This document shows positions 1-7,348 of a DNA stretch of 64,000 bases, piece by piece. How positions within the stretch are numbered: the stretch's first letter is position 1; every line of letters begins with the position of its first letter. Source of the DNA: Nonlabens sp. (GTDB lineage Bacteria > Bacteroidota > Bacteroidia > Flavobacteriales > Flavobacteriaceae); the NCBI RefSeq assembly GCF_018401815.1, contig NZ_JAGYKG010000001.1:186001-250000 (forward strand), given 5' to 3'. The notes beneath the pieces are model-generated. The model saw only the letters and a list, made by a program, of their open reading frames with translations. It made no database searches and was not told where the DNA came from. A program made the translations under genes and the position numbers.

Positions 1-476
1 TGGTATGTGGTATGTGGTATGTGGTATGTGGTAAAATCATTTTTTATTCAATCTTAATCTAATTTTACTGCGTAAACCTGTTAACATTTTTTGAATGATC
101 GTTACTTCTTTTCTAATATTCTCACTTTGCTCAAAGGATATGTATTTTCTCCTGAATGCTTTTTCGTTTGCAGAAATACATTCATTAGAACTATGAATCG
201 CATGATTAATAGGTTTTATAAACTGTGCATCACTACCTGTATAGCCTTCGGCTATATTCAGTCCTATGGAATCTGAGGCTCTTCTAAATTGAGAACTTAA
301 AGCGTATAATTCCCTAGGTGGAAAATCTTTAGTTAACGCATCAACAAATTCTGTAAAATCCATCGCCTTTTGATAGACCAATAAATCTTCAAATTTAAAA
401 TGATACTCACTTTCCATAGTTTCAAAGATAGGATAGCTATCAACTAATACCTAATACCACATGCCTCATCCCTAAT
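1..476 (-). mobile_element. Four-helix-bundle element A (7-bp arrays around an S23-like gene)
   Basis: The left array (1-33) is the heptamer TGGTATG repeated four times plus five bases; it probably continues beyond the window. The right array (444-478) is five degenerate heptamers: CTAATAC twice, then CACATGC, CTCATCC and CTAATTT. The reverse complement of 455-465 matches 23-33 at 10 of 11 positions, so the flanks form an imperfect inverted repeat around the gene at 37-417. The right array runs into the stop codon of paaI (477-479). That this is a discrete element is inferred from four similar neighbours. Confidence 0.5.
37..417 (-). CDS. Four-helix-bundle protein, S23/23S rRNA intervening-sequence-protein family (copy A)
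   Basis: This 126-residue protein has the family's N-terminal signature (YHFKFEDLLVYQKAMDF) and the middle motif RRASDSIGLNIAEG, typical of proteins encoded inside 23S rRNA intervening sequences. The family forms pentameric four-helix bundles related to the Avd protein of diversity-generating retroelements. Its biochemical role is unsettled; nucleic-acid binding is suspected. The gene lies just downstream of paaI on the same strand and between heptamer repeats. It belongs to a different subfamily from copies B, C and D, and the remnant between paaH and paaI has the same N-terminal type. Confidence 0.85.
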   Translation of the reverse strand: MESEYHFKFEDLLVYQKAMDFTEFVDALTKDFPPRELYALSSQFRRASDSIGLNIAEGYTGSDAQFIKPINHAIHSSNECISANEKAFRRKYISFEQSENIRKEVTIIQKMLTGLRSKIRLRLNKK

Positions 477-890
477 TTACCAATCCTTATTCGTCCTATA
501 CACCACTCCTTTAAAAAGCGCCACCAGCTCGTCGCCTTTTTTTACCTCAACGATATTGAAACCTACTTTGGTTTTGGTTTTATCGAGGGTGCATTCTGCG
601 GTGATGTAGTCGCCTTGTTCTAGTGCTTCGATATGATTAATACTGGTCTCAATAGAAACAGCAAATTTACCATGTGTGTTGGATGAAAAACCAAAAGCCG
701 TATCTGCCAGCGCATAAGTAATACCGCCATGTGCTTTTCCCATACTATTGAGCATTTCTGGTCTTATGGTCATACCTAACTTCACACAACCTATTTCTAC
801 CGATAAAATCTCCATCCCTAACCAAGTAGAGTAAGGATCTAACGAAAGCATTTTTGCTGGTATCTTTTTTCCGTCTAGTTTTTGAGTCAT
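477..890 (-). CDS. paaI: PaaI-type hotdog-fold acyl-CoA thioesterase
   Basis: At 137 residues it has the usual length of PaaI thioesterases. The motif NSMGKAHGGITYALADTAF (around residues 48-66) carries the conserved HGG and the catalytic Asp of the hotdog fold. PaaI hydrolyses stalled (hydroxy)phenylacetyl-CoA-type intermediates and frees CoA during phenylacetate degradation. It is the last recognised paa gene here, 161 bp after paaH; the gap holds a decayed four-helix-bundle remnant. Its start codon lies 3 bp from one 8-bp repeat array and its stop codon is touched by another. Confidence 0.93.
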   Translation of the reverse strand: MTQKLDGKKIPAKMLSLDPYSTWLGMEILSVEIGCVKLGMTIRPEMLNSMGKAHGGITYALADTAFGFSSNTHGKFAVSIETSINHIEALEQGDYITAECTLDKTKTKVGFNIVEVKKGDELVALFKGVVYRTNKDW

Positions 891-893
891 GAA

Positions 894-1072
894 GTTGGTG
901 AGTTGATTAGTTGATTAAAAGTGTTATTTATCTTTATGACTTCGTCTTAAAGCTGAGATCATCTTTCCGATTTCTGTTAACAATCAAATCTTCCAGCTTA
1001 AAATGATACTCCCTTTTAAACATATTTAATTTAATTTTTCCTTTTAGGGACTCAAAGACTCAATGACTCAAA
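894..1072 (-). mobile_element. Internally deleted four-helix-bundle element E between paaH and paaI
   Basis: Two arrays of exactly three 8-mers bracket a truncated gene. The left one (894-917) reads GTTGGTGA then GTTGATTA twice. The right one (1049-1072) reads GACTCAAA, GACTCAAT, GACTCAAA. Unit length and copy number agree on both sides, though the inverted similarity is only partial. The right array contains the paaH stop codon (1052-1054), so the last PaaH residues (FESLSL) are encoded by repeat units. The core at 924-1023 keeps only the two ends of a four-helix-bundle gene. Confidence 0.55.
924..1023 (-). pseudogene. Remnant of a four-helix-bundle (S23-like) gene with a large internal deletion
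   Basis: From the ATG at 1023, the first 15 codons read MFKREYHFKLEDLIV, close to the start of copy A (MESEYHFKFEDLLVY). A frame shift then follows. The adjacent frame reads TEIGKMISALRRSHKDK and stops at 924, which resembles a usual C-terminus of this family. About 280 bp of gene body is therefore missing and the two ends are joined out of frame. It is too short to appear as an ordinary ORF. I read it as a dead, deleted copy of the same element type seen intact four times nearby. Confidence 0.7.
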
Positions 1073-2275
1073 GACCAATCCGCTTTGCTTCATTTTCCTT
1101 AATAAAGGTGAGCATCTATAGCGATCTTCTCTATATACATCATACAAAGCATCCAGTCCATTCACGCACCAGTCCATTCCCTTTTCGTTTGCCCAATCCA
1201 GTAATCCTTTTGGATAGTTCACTCCTTTGGTCATGGCACTATCTATTCCTTGAGCAGTAGCGATATTTAAGAACAAGGCATCTGCAGCCTCATTGATGAG
1301 CATTACAAGCACTCTATCTTGGAGCTCTTTAAGGAGTTCAGGTGATTTTTCTGGTTCCGCTTTCGCGAAAGCCTGCTCGCTATCTGCATTCACATAATCA
1401 TAAAATCCGCGTCCTGATTTGCGACCTAGCCAACCTGCCTCGACCAATCTCTTTTGAGTCAAGGAGGGCTTATAACGCGGATCAAAATAGAACGCAGTGA
1501 AGACCGTCTCTGTGACCACATAATTCACGTCATGACCTATATAATCCATGAGTTCAAAAGGCCCCATTTTAAAACCTAATGCCTTTAAAGCGTAATCTAT
1601 AGTGGCAAAACTGGCCATTCCTTCCTCATAAATACGCAGGGATTCGCTATAAAAAGGTCGCGCCACTCGATTTACGATAAAACCTGGTGTATCCTTAGCG
1701 ACAGCCACTACTTTCTTCCAGTTTTCAATGGTAGCAACACAAGTATCTATGACATTTTGAGCGGTTTGTACTGCTGGTATCACCTCCACCAACTTCATTA
1801 AAGGAGCTGGATTAAAAAAGTGAATTCCTATACATCGTTCTGGTTGATCCAAAGATGCAGCAATGCTAGCAATACTTATACTAGAGGTGTTAGAAGCAAT
1901 AATGCAATCTCGAGAAACATGTGATTCTAACTCTTGAAATACCTTTTTCTTGATATCGAGATTCTCTACAATCGCCTCGATGGTTAAATCAGCATCTGAT
2001 AAATCTTTGATCGCACTCACATAAGAAATATTAGACTGTATGCGGTTTTTCTCGTCAAGGTCAATTCTTCCTTTCTCAATAAGCCGATTCATTATTTTTT
2101 CAAGAGCTGCTTCTGCTTTTTCTAATTGCTCTTGATTGACATCAAATAGTTTTACTTGACAACCCGCTGTGGCAGCTACTTGAGCAATTCCACTTCCCAT
2201 GGTTCCAGCGCCTATGACTCCTACTTTGGAGATTAACGATTGGGGATTAACGATTGGAGGTTTTTGATTTTTCAT
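1052..2275 (-). CDS. paaH: 3-hydroxyacyl-CoA dehydrogenase of phenylacetate catabolism
   Basis: The NAD-binding motif KVGVIGAGTMGSGIAQ opens the Rossmann domain, followed by the substrate motif IGIHFFNPAPLMKLVEV and two C-terminal 3-hydroxyacyl-CoA dehydrogenase domains (407 residues). It should oxidise 3-hydroxyadipyl-CoA to 3-oxoadipyl-CoA. Both ends of the protein are altered by repeats. Residues about 5-16 (KPPIVNPQSLIS) are encoded by the 14-bp array of element B. The last residues come from the 8-bp array of element E. The family normally starts only a few residues before KVGVIGAG, so the N-terminal extension was probably acquired. Confidence 0.93.
   Translation of the reverse strand: MKNQKPPIVNPQSLISKVGVIGAGTMGSGIAQVAATAGCQVKLFDVNQEQLEKAEAALEKIMNRLIEKGRIDLDEKNRIQSNISYVSAIKDLSDADLTIEAIVENLDIKKKVFQELESHVSRDCIIASNTSSISIASIAASLDQPERCIGIHFFNPAPLMKLVEVIPAVQTAQNVIDTCVATIENWKKVVAVAKDTPGFIVNRVARPFYSESLRIYEEGMASFATIDYALKALGFKMGPFELMDYIGHDVNYVVTETVFTAFYFDPRYKPSLTQKRLVEAGWLGRKSGRGFYDYVNADSEQAFAKAEPEKSPELLKELQDRVLVMLINEAADALFLNIATAQGIDSAMTKGVNYPKGLLDWANEKGMDWCVNGLDALYDVYREDRYRCSPLLRKMKQSGLVFESLSL
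1359..1372. repeat. 14-bp palindrome GCTTTCGCGAAAGC, copy 1
   Basis: Perfect copy within paaH; it encodes AFAKA. Fourteen perfect copies occur in the window. Confidence 0.95.
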
Positions 2276-2756
2276 TTATAAAATAGTGAAGTTGGAGATT
2301 AACGATGGCGAATTTTTTACCAATGAGTTATTTATGATTTTAAAGAGCTGGTTTTAATACTAGCTACAAAAATGGAAATTAATTGATTGTTTTCATCAAG
2401 TAATTTATCGATTAACTCGATTTTAGTGATTGTATGAGCACCTTTTTGAATCTTAAGGTTCACATAAGACTCTCTTAACTCTTTTAAGGCTATTTTCATT
2501 TTATGAAGAAAGTCTCTGTTGGACTCGGCAGACCTAGCTTCGCCATAATTCAAAGCAACTGCAGTGGTAGACCTAATTAACTGTCGTGATAAATGCTGCG
2601 AAGCAAAACTTTGATCAATAAACTTACAAACATTTATGACCTCAATTGCAAAATTGATCAATCGATCTTCTAATTCATTTGGATTCATAATGAAAGGGTT
2701 TAGTGGTATGGACTAAGAATCGTTAATCAACAATCGTTAATCTCCAATCGTTAATC
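2228..2756 (-). mobile_element. Four-helix-bundle element B (14-bp arrays) inserted between paaG and paaH
   Basis: The segments 2231-2255 and 2732-2756 are 25-bp inverted repeats with 24 identical positions; each holds two copies of GATTAACGATT 14 bp apart. A further copy lies at 2294-2306 and a third right-hand copy at 2718-2728. The repeats enclose the gene at 2332-2688 together with the paaH start codon. The right array ends at 2756, the base before the paaG stop codon (2757-2759). The left array lies within the paaH coding sequence. Confidence 0.6.
2332..2688 (-). CDS. Four-helix-bundle protein, S23-like family (copy B)
   Basis: This 118-residue all-helical protein belongs with copies C and D. 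Shared features are LEDRLINFAIEVI near the N-terminus, QLIRSTTAVALNYGEA in the middle and KIALKELRESYVNLKIQ before the last helix. It lies between paaG (69 bp upstream) and paaH on the same strand, inside a 25-bp inverted repeat. The amphipathic, charged pattern without signal peptide or membrane segment fits a soluble bundle. Function is unknown; RNA or DNA binding is a family-level suggestion only. Confidence 0.85.
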   Translation of the reverse strand: MNPNELEDRLINFAIEVINVCKFIDQSFASQHLSRQLIRSTTAVALNYGEARSAESNRDFLHKMKIALKELRESYVNLKIQKGAHTITKIELIDKLLDENNQLISIFVASIKTSSLKS

Positions 2757-3539
2757 TTACTTGCCTTTAAAAACCGGCTTGCGTTTTTCCATAAAACTCG
2801 CGACACCTTCGGCGTAATCTTCCGTAGAGGCACTTTCAATTTGAAGTGTAGATTCCAGTGCCAATTGTTCTACTAGGGTATTTGAAAGGGACTGGTTTAA
2901 GGCTTTTTTTGTATTGGCTAAGGCCACTGTAGGTAGATCTGCTAGTTTTTGTGAGGTCGCTTTCGCGAAAGCGATAAATTCATCATCCTTTACGACTTTG
3001 TAAATCATTCCCATTTGGTCCGCTTCGGTGGCTGAAATTTTATCGGCTAGCATCATAGTGGCACTGGCCTTGCCAAATCCTATCAATCTAGGTAAAAAGA
3101 AGGTTCCAGCGCTATCTGGAATCAGTCCTATTTTAGAAAAAGCTTGAATAAAAGCGGCACTCTCTGTTGCGATAACTACATCACAACACAATGCCAGGTT
3201 TGCCCCGGCTCCAGCAGCAACTCCATTAACTGCAGCTATTACTGGTTTTTCTAGATTTCTAATCTTCAAAACTATAGGGTTGTAATGATCATCGAGGATG
3301 GCTTTAAAACCTGGGTGCAACTCTGGATTGGTAATTTCTTGAATGTCTTGTCCTGCGCAGAATGCTTTTCCTTCACCTGTAATCAAAACTGCTCTTACGT
3401 TCTCATCTGTAGCGCATTGATCTAGTGCGTCTTGCATGGCAAAAGCCATCTCTTTATGGAACGAATTAAATACTTTTGGTCTGTTTAGAGTTATAGTAGC
3501 AACACCGTTTTCGACTTGCAAGAGGATGGAATCTGACAT
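2757..3539 (-). CDS. paaG: Enoyl-CoA hydratase/isomerase family protein, PaaG-type ring-epoxide isomerase
   Basis: This 260-residue crotonase-fold protein carries AFCAGQDIQEI (oxyanion-hole region) and GLIPDSAGTFFLPRLIG. The latter matches the PaaG form in which an Asp, rather than the hydratase Glu, is catalytic. PaaG converts 1,2-epoxyphenylacetyl-CoA to its oxepin and also acts as a delta-isomerase lower in the pathway. A perfect GCTTTCGCGAAAGC lies 38 bp upstream of the ATG and another lies inside the gene, encoding AFAKA. The stop codon abuts the array of element B. Confidence 0.93.
   Translation of the reverse strand: MSDSILLQVENGVATITLNRPKVFNSFHKEMAFAMQDALDQCATDENVRAVLITGEGKAFCAGQDIQEITNPELHPGFKAILDDHYNPIVLKIRNLEKPVIAAVNGVAAGAGANLALCCDVVIATESAAFIQAFSKIGLIPDSAGTFFLPRLIGFGKASATMMLADKISATEADQMGMIYKVVKDDEFIAFAKATSQKLADLPTVALANTKKALNQSLSNTLVEQLALESTLQIESASTEDYAEGVASFMEKRKPVFKGK
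2959..2972. repeat. 14-bp palindrome GCTTTCGCGAAAGC, copy 2
   Basis: Perfect copy within paaG, encoding AFAKA. Confidence 0.95.
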
Positions 3540-3576
3540 GGATCTTTTTAATTTTTATAAATATACTAGTTGTTGC

Positions 3577-3590
3577 GCTTTCGCGAAAGC
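3577..3590. repeat. 14-bp palindrome GCTTTCGCGAAAGC, copy 3
   Basis: Perfect intergenic copy 5 bp after the paaD stop and 38 bp upstream of the paaG start; a TATATTTA box lies between it and paaG. Confidence 0.95.
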
Positions 3591-3594
3591 ATAA

Positions 3595-4092
3595 CTACTT
3601 CAAGCACTTAAAATAATCAAAAGGCTCCAAGCAATCCTCACATTGAAACATGGCTTTACATGCTGTAGAACCAAACTGGCTTACGAGCTTGGTATTCTTA
3701 GAACCGCAGTTGGTGCACTTCACCAGCTTCTTTTCGTTGAGCAGTACATCCTTATCTGCAGACTCTTCTAGTGGTGCAGCGATACCATAATCTTCAAGTG
3801 CCTTGCGACCGCGATCTGTGATCCAGTCCGTCGTCCAAGGCGGACTCATAATTAACTGTATATGTGTAGTGTAGCCAAGAGCTGTAAATGCTCTCTCTAA
3901 ATCGTCACCTATCACGTCCATTGCTGGACAACCGCTATAGGTAGGGGTGAGCTTTATGGTAATGTCCTTTCCATCTACTACCACATCTCTAATCACTCCA
4001 AGATCTACCACGTTTAAAACAGGTATTTCTGGATCCATGACGGATTCTAGAATATTTAAAAGATCTTGAGTTATGTTGTAATTATGAATCAT
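3595..4092 (-). CDS. paaD: Phenylacetyl-CoA epoxidase assembly protein PaaD (MIP18/DUF59 family)
   Basis: The N-terminal MIP18-type domain includes MDPEIPVLNVVDLGVIRDV and the conserved SGCPAMDVI. The C-terminal part holds four Cys in two pairs (CTNCGSKNTK and FQCEDC), typical of PaaD. PaaD is needed for activity of the PaaABCE monooxygenase, probably in iron or iron-sulfur maturation. It is 165 residues, the normal length. It follows paaC, but element C with its own four-helix-bundle gene separates the two genes by 487 bp. Confidence 0.95.
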   Translation of the reverse strand: MIHNYNITQDLLNILESVMDPEIPVLNVVDLGVIRDVVVDGKDITIKLTPTYSGCPAMDVIGDDLERAFTALGYTTHIQLIMSPPWTTDWITDRGRKALEDYGIAAPLEESADKDVLLNEKKLVKCTNCGSKNTKLVSQFGSTACKAMFQCEDCLEPFDYFKCLK

Positions 4093-4138
4093 AGGTTTTG
4101 AATATTGATCAAGGGAATTTTAAGTTACTTTCTTTTAA

Positions 4139-4578
4139 AAAATCGAAATTGAAGCCGAAGTTGAAATCGAATAATTATAATTTATTTTTAATAATAGTAA
4201 CCACTATTCTAATTAGTTGATCATTCTCATCCCTTAACTCTTTTAGCTTGTTTTCTTCAACAAGCTTTGCTTTTTGCTGTATATTAAGATTCCTAAGACA
4301 TTCTCTCAACTCTTTAAGAGTAATCCTTAATTTATTAATTTGGTCTTTTACTGTCCCTGCACCTAGCGCTTCGCCATAATTTAGGGCTGTGGAACAACTC
4401 GATCGAATTAACTGCTGAGCCAAATATTGAGCAGCATAAGAGTTGGGCATTTTTGAATAAAGCAAAATTACTGAAGCTGCAAAATTTTCTAACCTATCTG
4501 CTAAATCGTAATCGTTTTTCGCCATTTTCTATACTTTAAAATTCAACTTCGATTTCGATTTCGATTTCAACTTCAAAA
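4139..4578 (-). mobile_element. Four-helix-bundle element C (6-bp arrays) between paaC and paaD
   Basis: The positions 4157-4171 and 4560-4574 form a perfect 15-bp inverted repeat (GAAGTTGAAATCGAA and its complement) inside longer arrays of the hexamer GATTTC/GAAATC (4139-4173 and 4541-4578). The loop is exactly the gene at 4175-4525. The left array ends a few bases from the gene's stop codon. The right array ends 2 bp before the paaC stop codon (4580-4582). No target-site duplication is obvious. Confidence 0.6.
4175..4525 (-). CDS. Four-helix-bundle protein, S23-like family (copy C)
   Basis: This 116-residue helical protein is close to copy D and more distant from B. The motifs are DLADRLENFAASVI, QLIRSSCSTALNYGEA, KLRITLKELRECLRNLNIQ and a C-terminal RIVVTIIKNKL that resembles the end of copy D (KIVATIIKNQK). 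It sits within the paa operon between two hexamer arrays. No catalytic residues are evident. The similarity between C and D suggests copying within this operon, although the flanking arrays of the two differ. Confidence 0.85.
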   Translation of the reverse strand: MAKNDYDLADRLENFAASVILLYSKMPNSYAAQYLAQQLIRSSCSTALNYGEALGAGTVKDQINKLRITLKELRECLRNLNIQQKAKLVEENKLKELRDENDQLIRIVVTIIKNKL

Positions 4579-4579
4579 C

Positions 4580-5383
4580 TCACCATTTCGAATCCGGATA
4601 CGCGCGTTGCATATACTGCATCTCGGTAAGGATAAAGCCCATATGCTCGCTGTGCAATCCTTCTTTACCTCCTTTTTGGAAGTATGCTACTTCTGGAATA
4701 TCTAGAGTTGCTATAGTGAGTAACTCTTTTACCTTTTCATAGTAGGTATCCCGAAATGCTGACATATCTGGTGCTACTCCGGCCTCGATCATCGCATCAT
4801 CTGCAGTGGTGGTTTGAAAGAGTTCATCGGTATAAATCCAAAGATCATTCACTGCTTCTTGGACTCGGCTTCTGCTTTCTTCTGTTCCATCTCCTAAACG
4901 TTTTAACCAGTCTCCTGAAAAACGCTCGTGATAACTCGCCTCTTTAATTCCTTTAAACGCAAGGGCTCTTAAAGTCTCATCAGCACTTTGTTGTAAGGCG
5001 TTTAAAAACATCTTATTGTATACATCAAAGAAAAACTGACGTACAATAACATAACCGAAGTCTGTATTGGGCTGTTCTAACAATAATACGTTTTTGTACT
5101 CTCGTTCTTTCCGTAGAAATGCGATATCGTCTTCTGTTGATTTATCTCCTCTTAACTGGGCGATGTATTGATAAAAACTACGCACTTGACCTAGCATATC
5201 TAGGGAAATATTAGTCAATGCAATATCAGGCTCTAAGTTTGGGCCATGTCCACAAAGTTCTCCTAATCGCTGACCTAGAATCAGGTAGTTATCTGCCACT
5301 CCCAAGAGGTAGTTGATTAGGTGTTCTTTGTTTTGTGTTGATTCCAAAAATTTTGGATTCAACTCTTTTATCGGTTGTTTCAT
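4580..5383 (-). CDS. paaC: Phenylacetyl-CoA 1,2-epoxidase subunit PaaC
   Basis: This 267-residue ferritin-fold protein contains LLGVADNYLILGQRLGEL, GHGPNLEPDIALTNISLD and YHERFSGDW, all characteristic of PaaC, the structural partner of catalytic PaaA in the epoxidase. It is soluble and without a signal peptide. In a compact paa operon it would directly follow paaB; here element D separates them by 457 bp. A 6-bp-type array begins 17 bp upstream of its start codon and another array reaches its stop codon. Confidence 0.95.
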   Translation of the reverse strand: MKQPIKELNPKFLESTQNKEHLINYLLGVADNYLILGQRLGELCGHGPNLEPDIALTNISLDMLGQVRSFYQYIAQLRGDKSTEDDIAFLRKEREYKNVLLLEQPNTDFGYVIVRQFFFDVYNKMFLNALQQSADETLRALAFKGIKEASYHERFSGDWLKRLGDGTEESRSRVQEAVNDLWIYTDELFQTTTADDAMIEAGVAPDMSAFRDTYYEKVKELLTIATLDIPEVAYFQKGGKEGLHSEHMGFILTEMQYMQRAYPDSKW

Positions 5384-5400
5384 ATCAATGAAATGATTAA

Positions 5401-5838
5401 AAAATCAAAACGAAAATCAAAATCAAAATCAATTTTGAGCACGCTTATTTTTGGTTCTTAATAATTGTTGCAACTATTTTACTGAGCTGTAAAGATTCTT
5501 CTACTAGATTTGTTTGGTCGTTTTTTAAAAGATTGGCTTTAAGTTGTATCCTTAAGTTATTTTTACATTCTTTTAATTCCTTTAAACAAACCCTAAGCTT
5601 ATTAATCTTGTCTTTACTAGTTCCTGCACCAGCAAACTCCCCGTAATTTAAAGCAGCACTTCCGGAGGAACGGATAAGTTGTTCCGCATAATATTTTGAC
5701 GCGTATGTTTTTATCGGAAAATCAAATTCTCTAATCACATCTGCTGCAAATAGTATCAATCTACCTTCTATATCATAAGGTTTTTCACTCATTATGGTTT
5801 GATTTTAGTTTTGATTTTGATTTTGATTTTCTTTTTAA
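5401..5838 (-). mobile_element. Four-helix-bundle element D (6-bp arrays) between paaB and paaC
   Basis: A perfect 21-bp inverted repeat (5412-5432 against 5811-5831), made of the hexamer AAAATC/GATTTT, encloses the gene at 5445-5792. The arrays extend over about 5401-5432 and 5798-5831. The right array begins 5 bp upstream of the four-helix-bundle start codon and ends 9 bp before the paaB stop codon (5841-5843). If transcribed with the operon, the arms could pair into a 21-bp duplex looping out the whole small gene. Confidence 0.65.
5445..5792 (-). CDS. Four-helix-bundle protein, S23-like family (copy D)
   Basis: This 115-residue protein has DIEGRLILFAADVIREF, QLIRSSGSAALNYGEF and KLRVCLKELKECKNNLRIQ, matching copies B and C. 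It is soluble and helical, with no membrane segment. It lies between paaB and paaC in operon direction and is tightly enclosed by a 21-bp perfect inverted repeat. Its start codon is only about 5 bp from the array, so translation could be affected if the repeat folds in the mRNA. Function is unknown. Confidence 0.85.
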   Translation of the reverse strand: MSEKPYDIEGRLILFAADVIREFDFPIKTYASKYYAEQLIRSSGSAALNYGEFAGAGTSKDKINKLRVCLKELKECKNNLRIQLKANLLKNDQTNLVEESLQLSKIVATIIKNQK

Positions 5839-5840
5839 AA

Positions 5841-6125
5841 CTACATATGTTTTAGTTCATCAGGCAGCTCATAAAAAGTAGGATGACGGTATACCTTGTC
5901 TGTTGCTGGCTCAAAGAGTTCCCCGCTAGACTCTGGGCTACTGGCAGTAATATTAGTAGACTCTACTACCCAAATACTGACTCCTTCATTTCTACGGGTG
6001 TATACATCGCGGGCATTGTTCATGGCCATCTCTGCATCTTCAGCATGAAGACTACCGCAATGCCGGTGTTCTAGTCCGTTTTTAGATCGTATAAAAACTT
6101 CCCATAGTGGCGTTTCTTGACTCAT
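5841..6125 (-). CDS. paaB: Phenylacetyl-CoA 1,2-epoxidase subunit PaaB
   Basis: At 94 residues it has the size of PaaB. The opening TPLWEVFIRSKNGLEHRHCG and the following LHAEDAEMAMNNARDVYTRR are diagnostic. PaaB bridges PaaAC heterodimers in the epoxidase complex. The gene lies 152 bp after paaA. The gap contains an irregular TTTAAA-rich stretch and short inverted repeats, but no recognisable four-helix-bundle gene. Confidence 0.95.
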   Translation of the reverse strand: MSQETPLWEVFIRSKNGLEHRHCGSLHAEDAEMAMNNARDVYTRRNEGVSIWVVESTNITASSPESSGELFEPATDKVYRHPTFYELPDELKHM

Positions 6126-6277
6126 ATTCTTTTAAATTTAGGTTTAAGTTTAAAGGTTTACTCATGCGCTAACCCCATTATCCTTCAAACATTTCACAAA
6201 AAGGGAAAAATTAGGTTGCCCTTAATTAGGTAACAAATAAAAGGTCCTTTCCGCTACATGATATTTAAGGCAATCCT

Positions 6278-7240
6278 TTAAACCGCTTTAGCGATTTCTT
6301 TTTTCCTATCTTTCTGTTTTGCAGCATATGCACTCGCTGCTTCACGTACCCAAGCTCCATTCTCCCATGCATTGCGACGGTCGTCCAATCGCTTTTTATT
6401 CATAGGTCCGTGACCTTTTACCACTTGCCAGAATTCGTCCCAATTGATCTCGCCAAAATCATAACTTCCTTTCCCGTCATTCCATTTTAAATCTGCATCT
6501 GGAATAGTCAATCCTAAAAGTTCTGCTTGTGGAACCGTCTGGTCTATGAACTGCTGGCGCAACTCGTCATTCGTCTTGCGTTTTAACTTCCACTTCATAG
6601 ATTGCTCTGTATGTGTACTTGCCGCATCTGTGGGTCCTAACATCATTAATGACGGCCACCACCAGCGGTTCAATGCATCTTGAGCCATTTCTTTTTGTTC
6701 TTCCGTACCATTACAAAGGGATAACATAATTTCATATCCTTGTCTCTGGTGAAAGCTTTCTTCCTTACACACACGTACCATGGCACGAGCATAAGGTCCA
6801 AAAGAAGTACTACACAAAGGCACTTGATTGATAATTGCAGCACCATCTACCAGCCAGCCTATAGCTCCCATATCTGCCCATGTCATTGTTGGGTAATTGA
6901 AAATCGAAGAATATTTTGCTTTTCCAGAATGCAAATCTTCATACATCTGCTCGCGAGTTATTCCTAATGTTTCACAAGCACTGTATAGGTAAAGACCATG
7001 TCCAGCTTCATCTTGCACCTTTGCCAGTAACGCCACTTTACGACGGAATGATGGTGCCCGAGTGATCCAATTTCCTTCTGGCAACATCCCTACAATTTCA
7101 GAATGTGCATGCTGGGAAATTTGTCTGATATGCGTCTTGCGGTACTTTTCAGGCATCCAGTCTTTAGGCTCGATCTTTTCATCTCTCGCAATTTTAGCGT
7201 CAAATTGCGCTTCTAAACTTTTGATTTCTGCTTCACTCAT
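6278..7240 (-). CDS. paaA: Phenylacetyl-CoA 1,2-epoxidase catalytic subunit PaaA
   Basis: This 320-residue diiron ferritin-fold oxygenase has [21 protein letters not shown] (an E-x-x-H iron ligand pair) and [14 protein letters not shown] (a second pair). The C-terminal [19 protein letters not shown] is typical of PaaA. It epoxidises the aromatic ring of phenylacetyl-CoA with electrons from PaaE. The gap to paaE (223 bp) has a GCTTTCGCGAAAGC palindrome at 7402-7415 and a near-palindrome at 7349-7366. Confidence 0.96.
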   Translation of the reverse strand: MSEAEIKSLEAQFDAKIARDEKIEPKDWMPEKYRKTHIRQISQHAHSEIVGMLPEGNWITRAPSFRRKVALLAKVQDEAGHGLYLYSACETLGITREQMYEDLHSGKAKYSSIFNYPTMTWADMGAIGWLVDGAAIINQVPLCSTSFGPYARAMVRVCKEESFHQRQGYEIMLSLCNGTEEQKEMAQDALNRWWWPSLMMLGPTDAASTHTEQSMKWKLKRKTNDELRQQFIDQTVPQAELLGLTIPDADLKWNDGKGSYDFGEINWDEFWQVVKGHGPMNKKRLDDRRNAWENGAWVREAASAYAAKQKDRKKEIAKAV

Positions 7241-7348
7241 TATTTCTATATTTTGACGCTTCGTAAACGTCTATGAAACTTTGTTCACATGCGATGCGAA
7301 CTTACTTTGTCCAGCTGTTGCAAAACGGCTTCGATATATATTGATCGT

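Noticed and set aside
37..5792. Diversity-generating retroelement, because Avd is also a four-helix bundle
   Set aside because: No reverse transcriptase, template repeat or variable repeat is visible in the window.
6126..6277. A sixth four-helix-bundle remnant between paaA and paaB
   Set aside because: There are TTTAAA-rich repeats and a 9-bp inverted repeat (6148-6156 with 6275-6283), but neither end motif of the family can be found.
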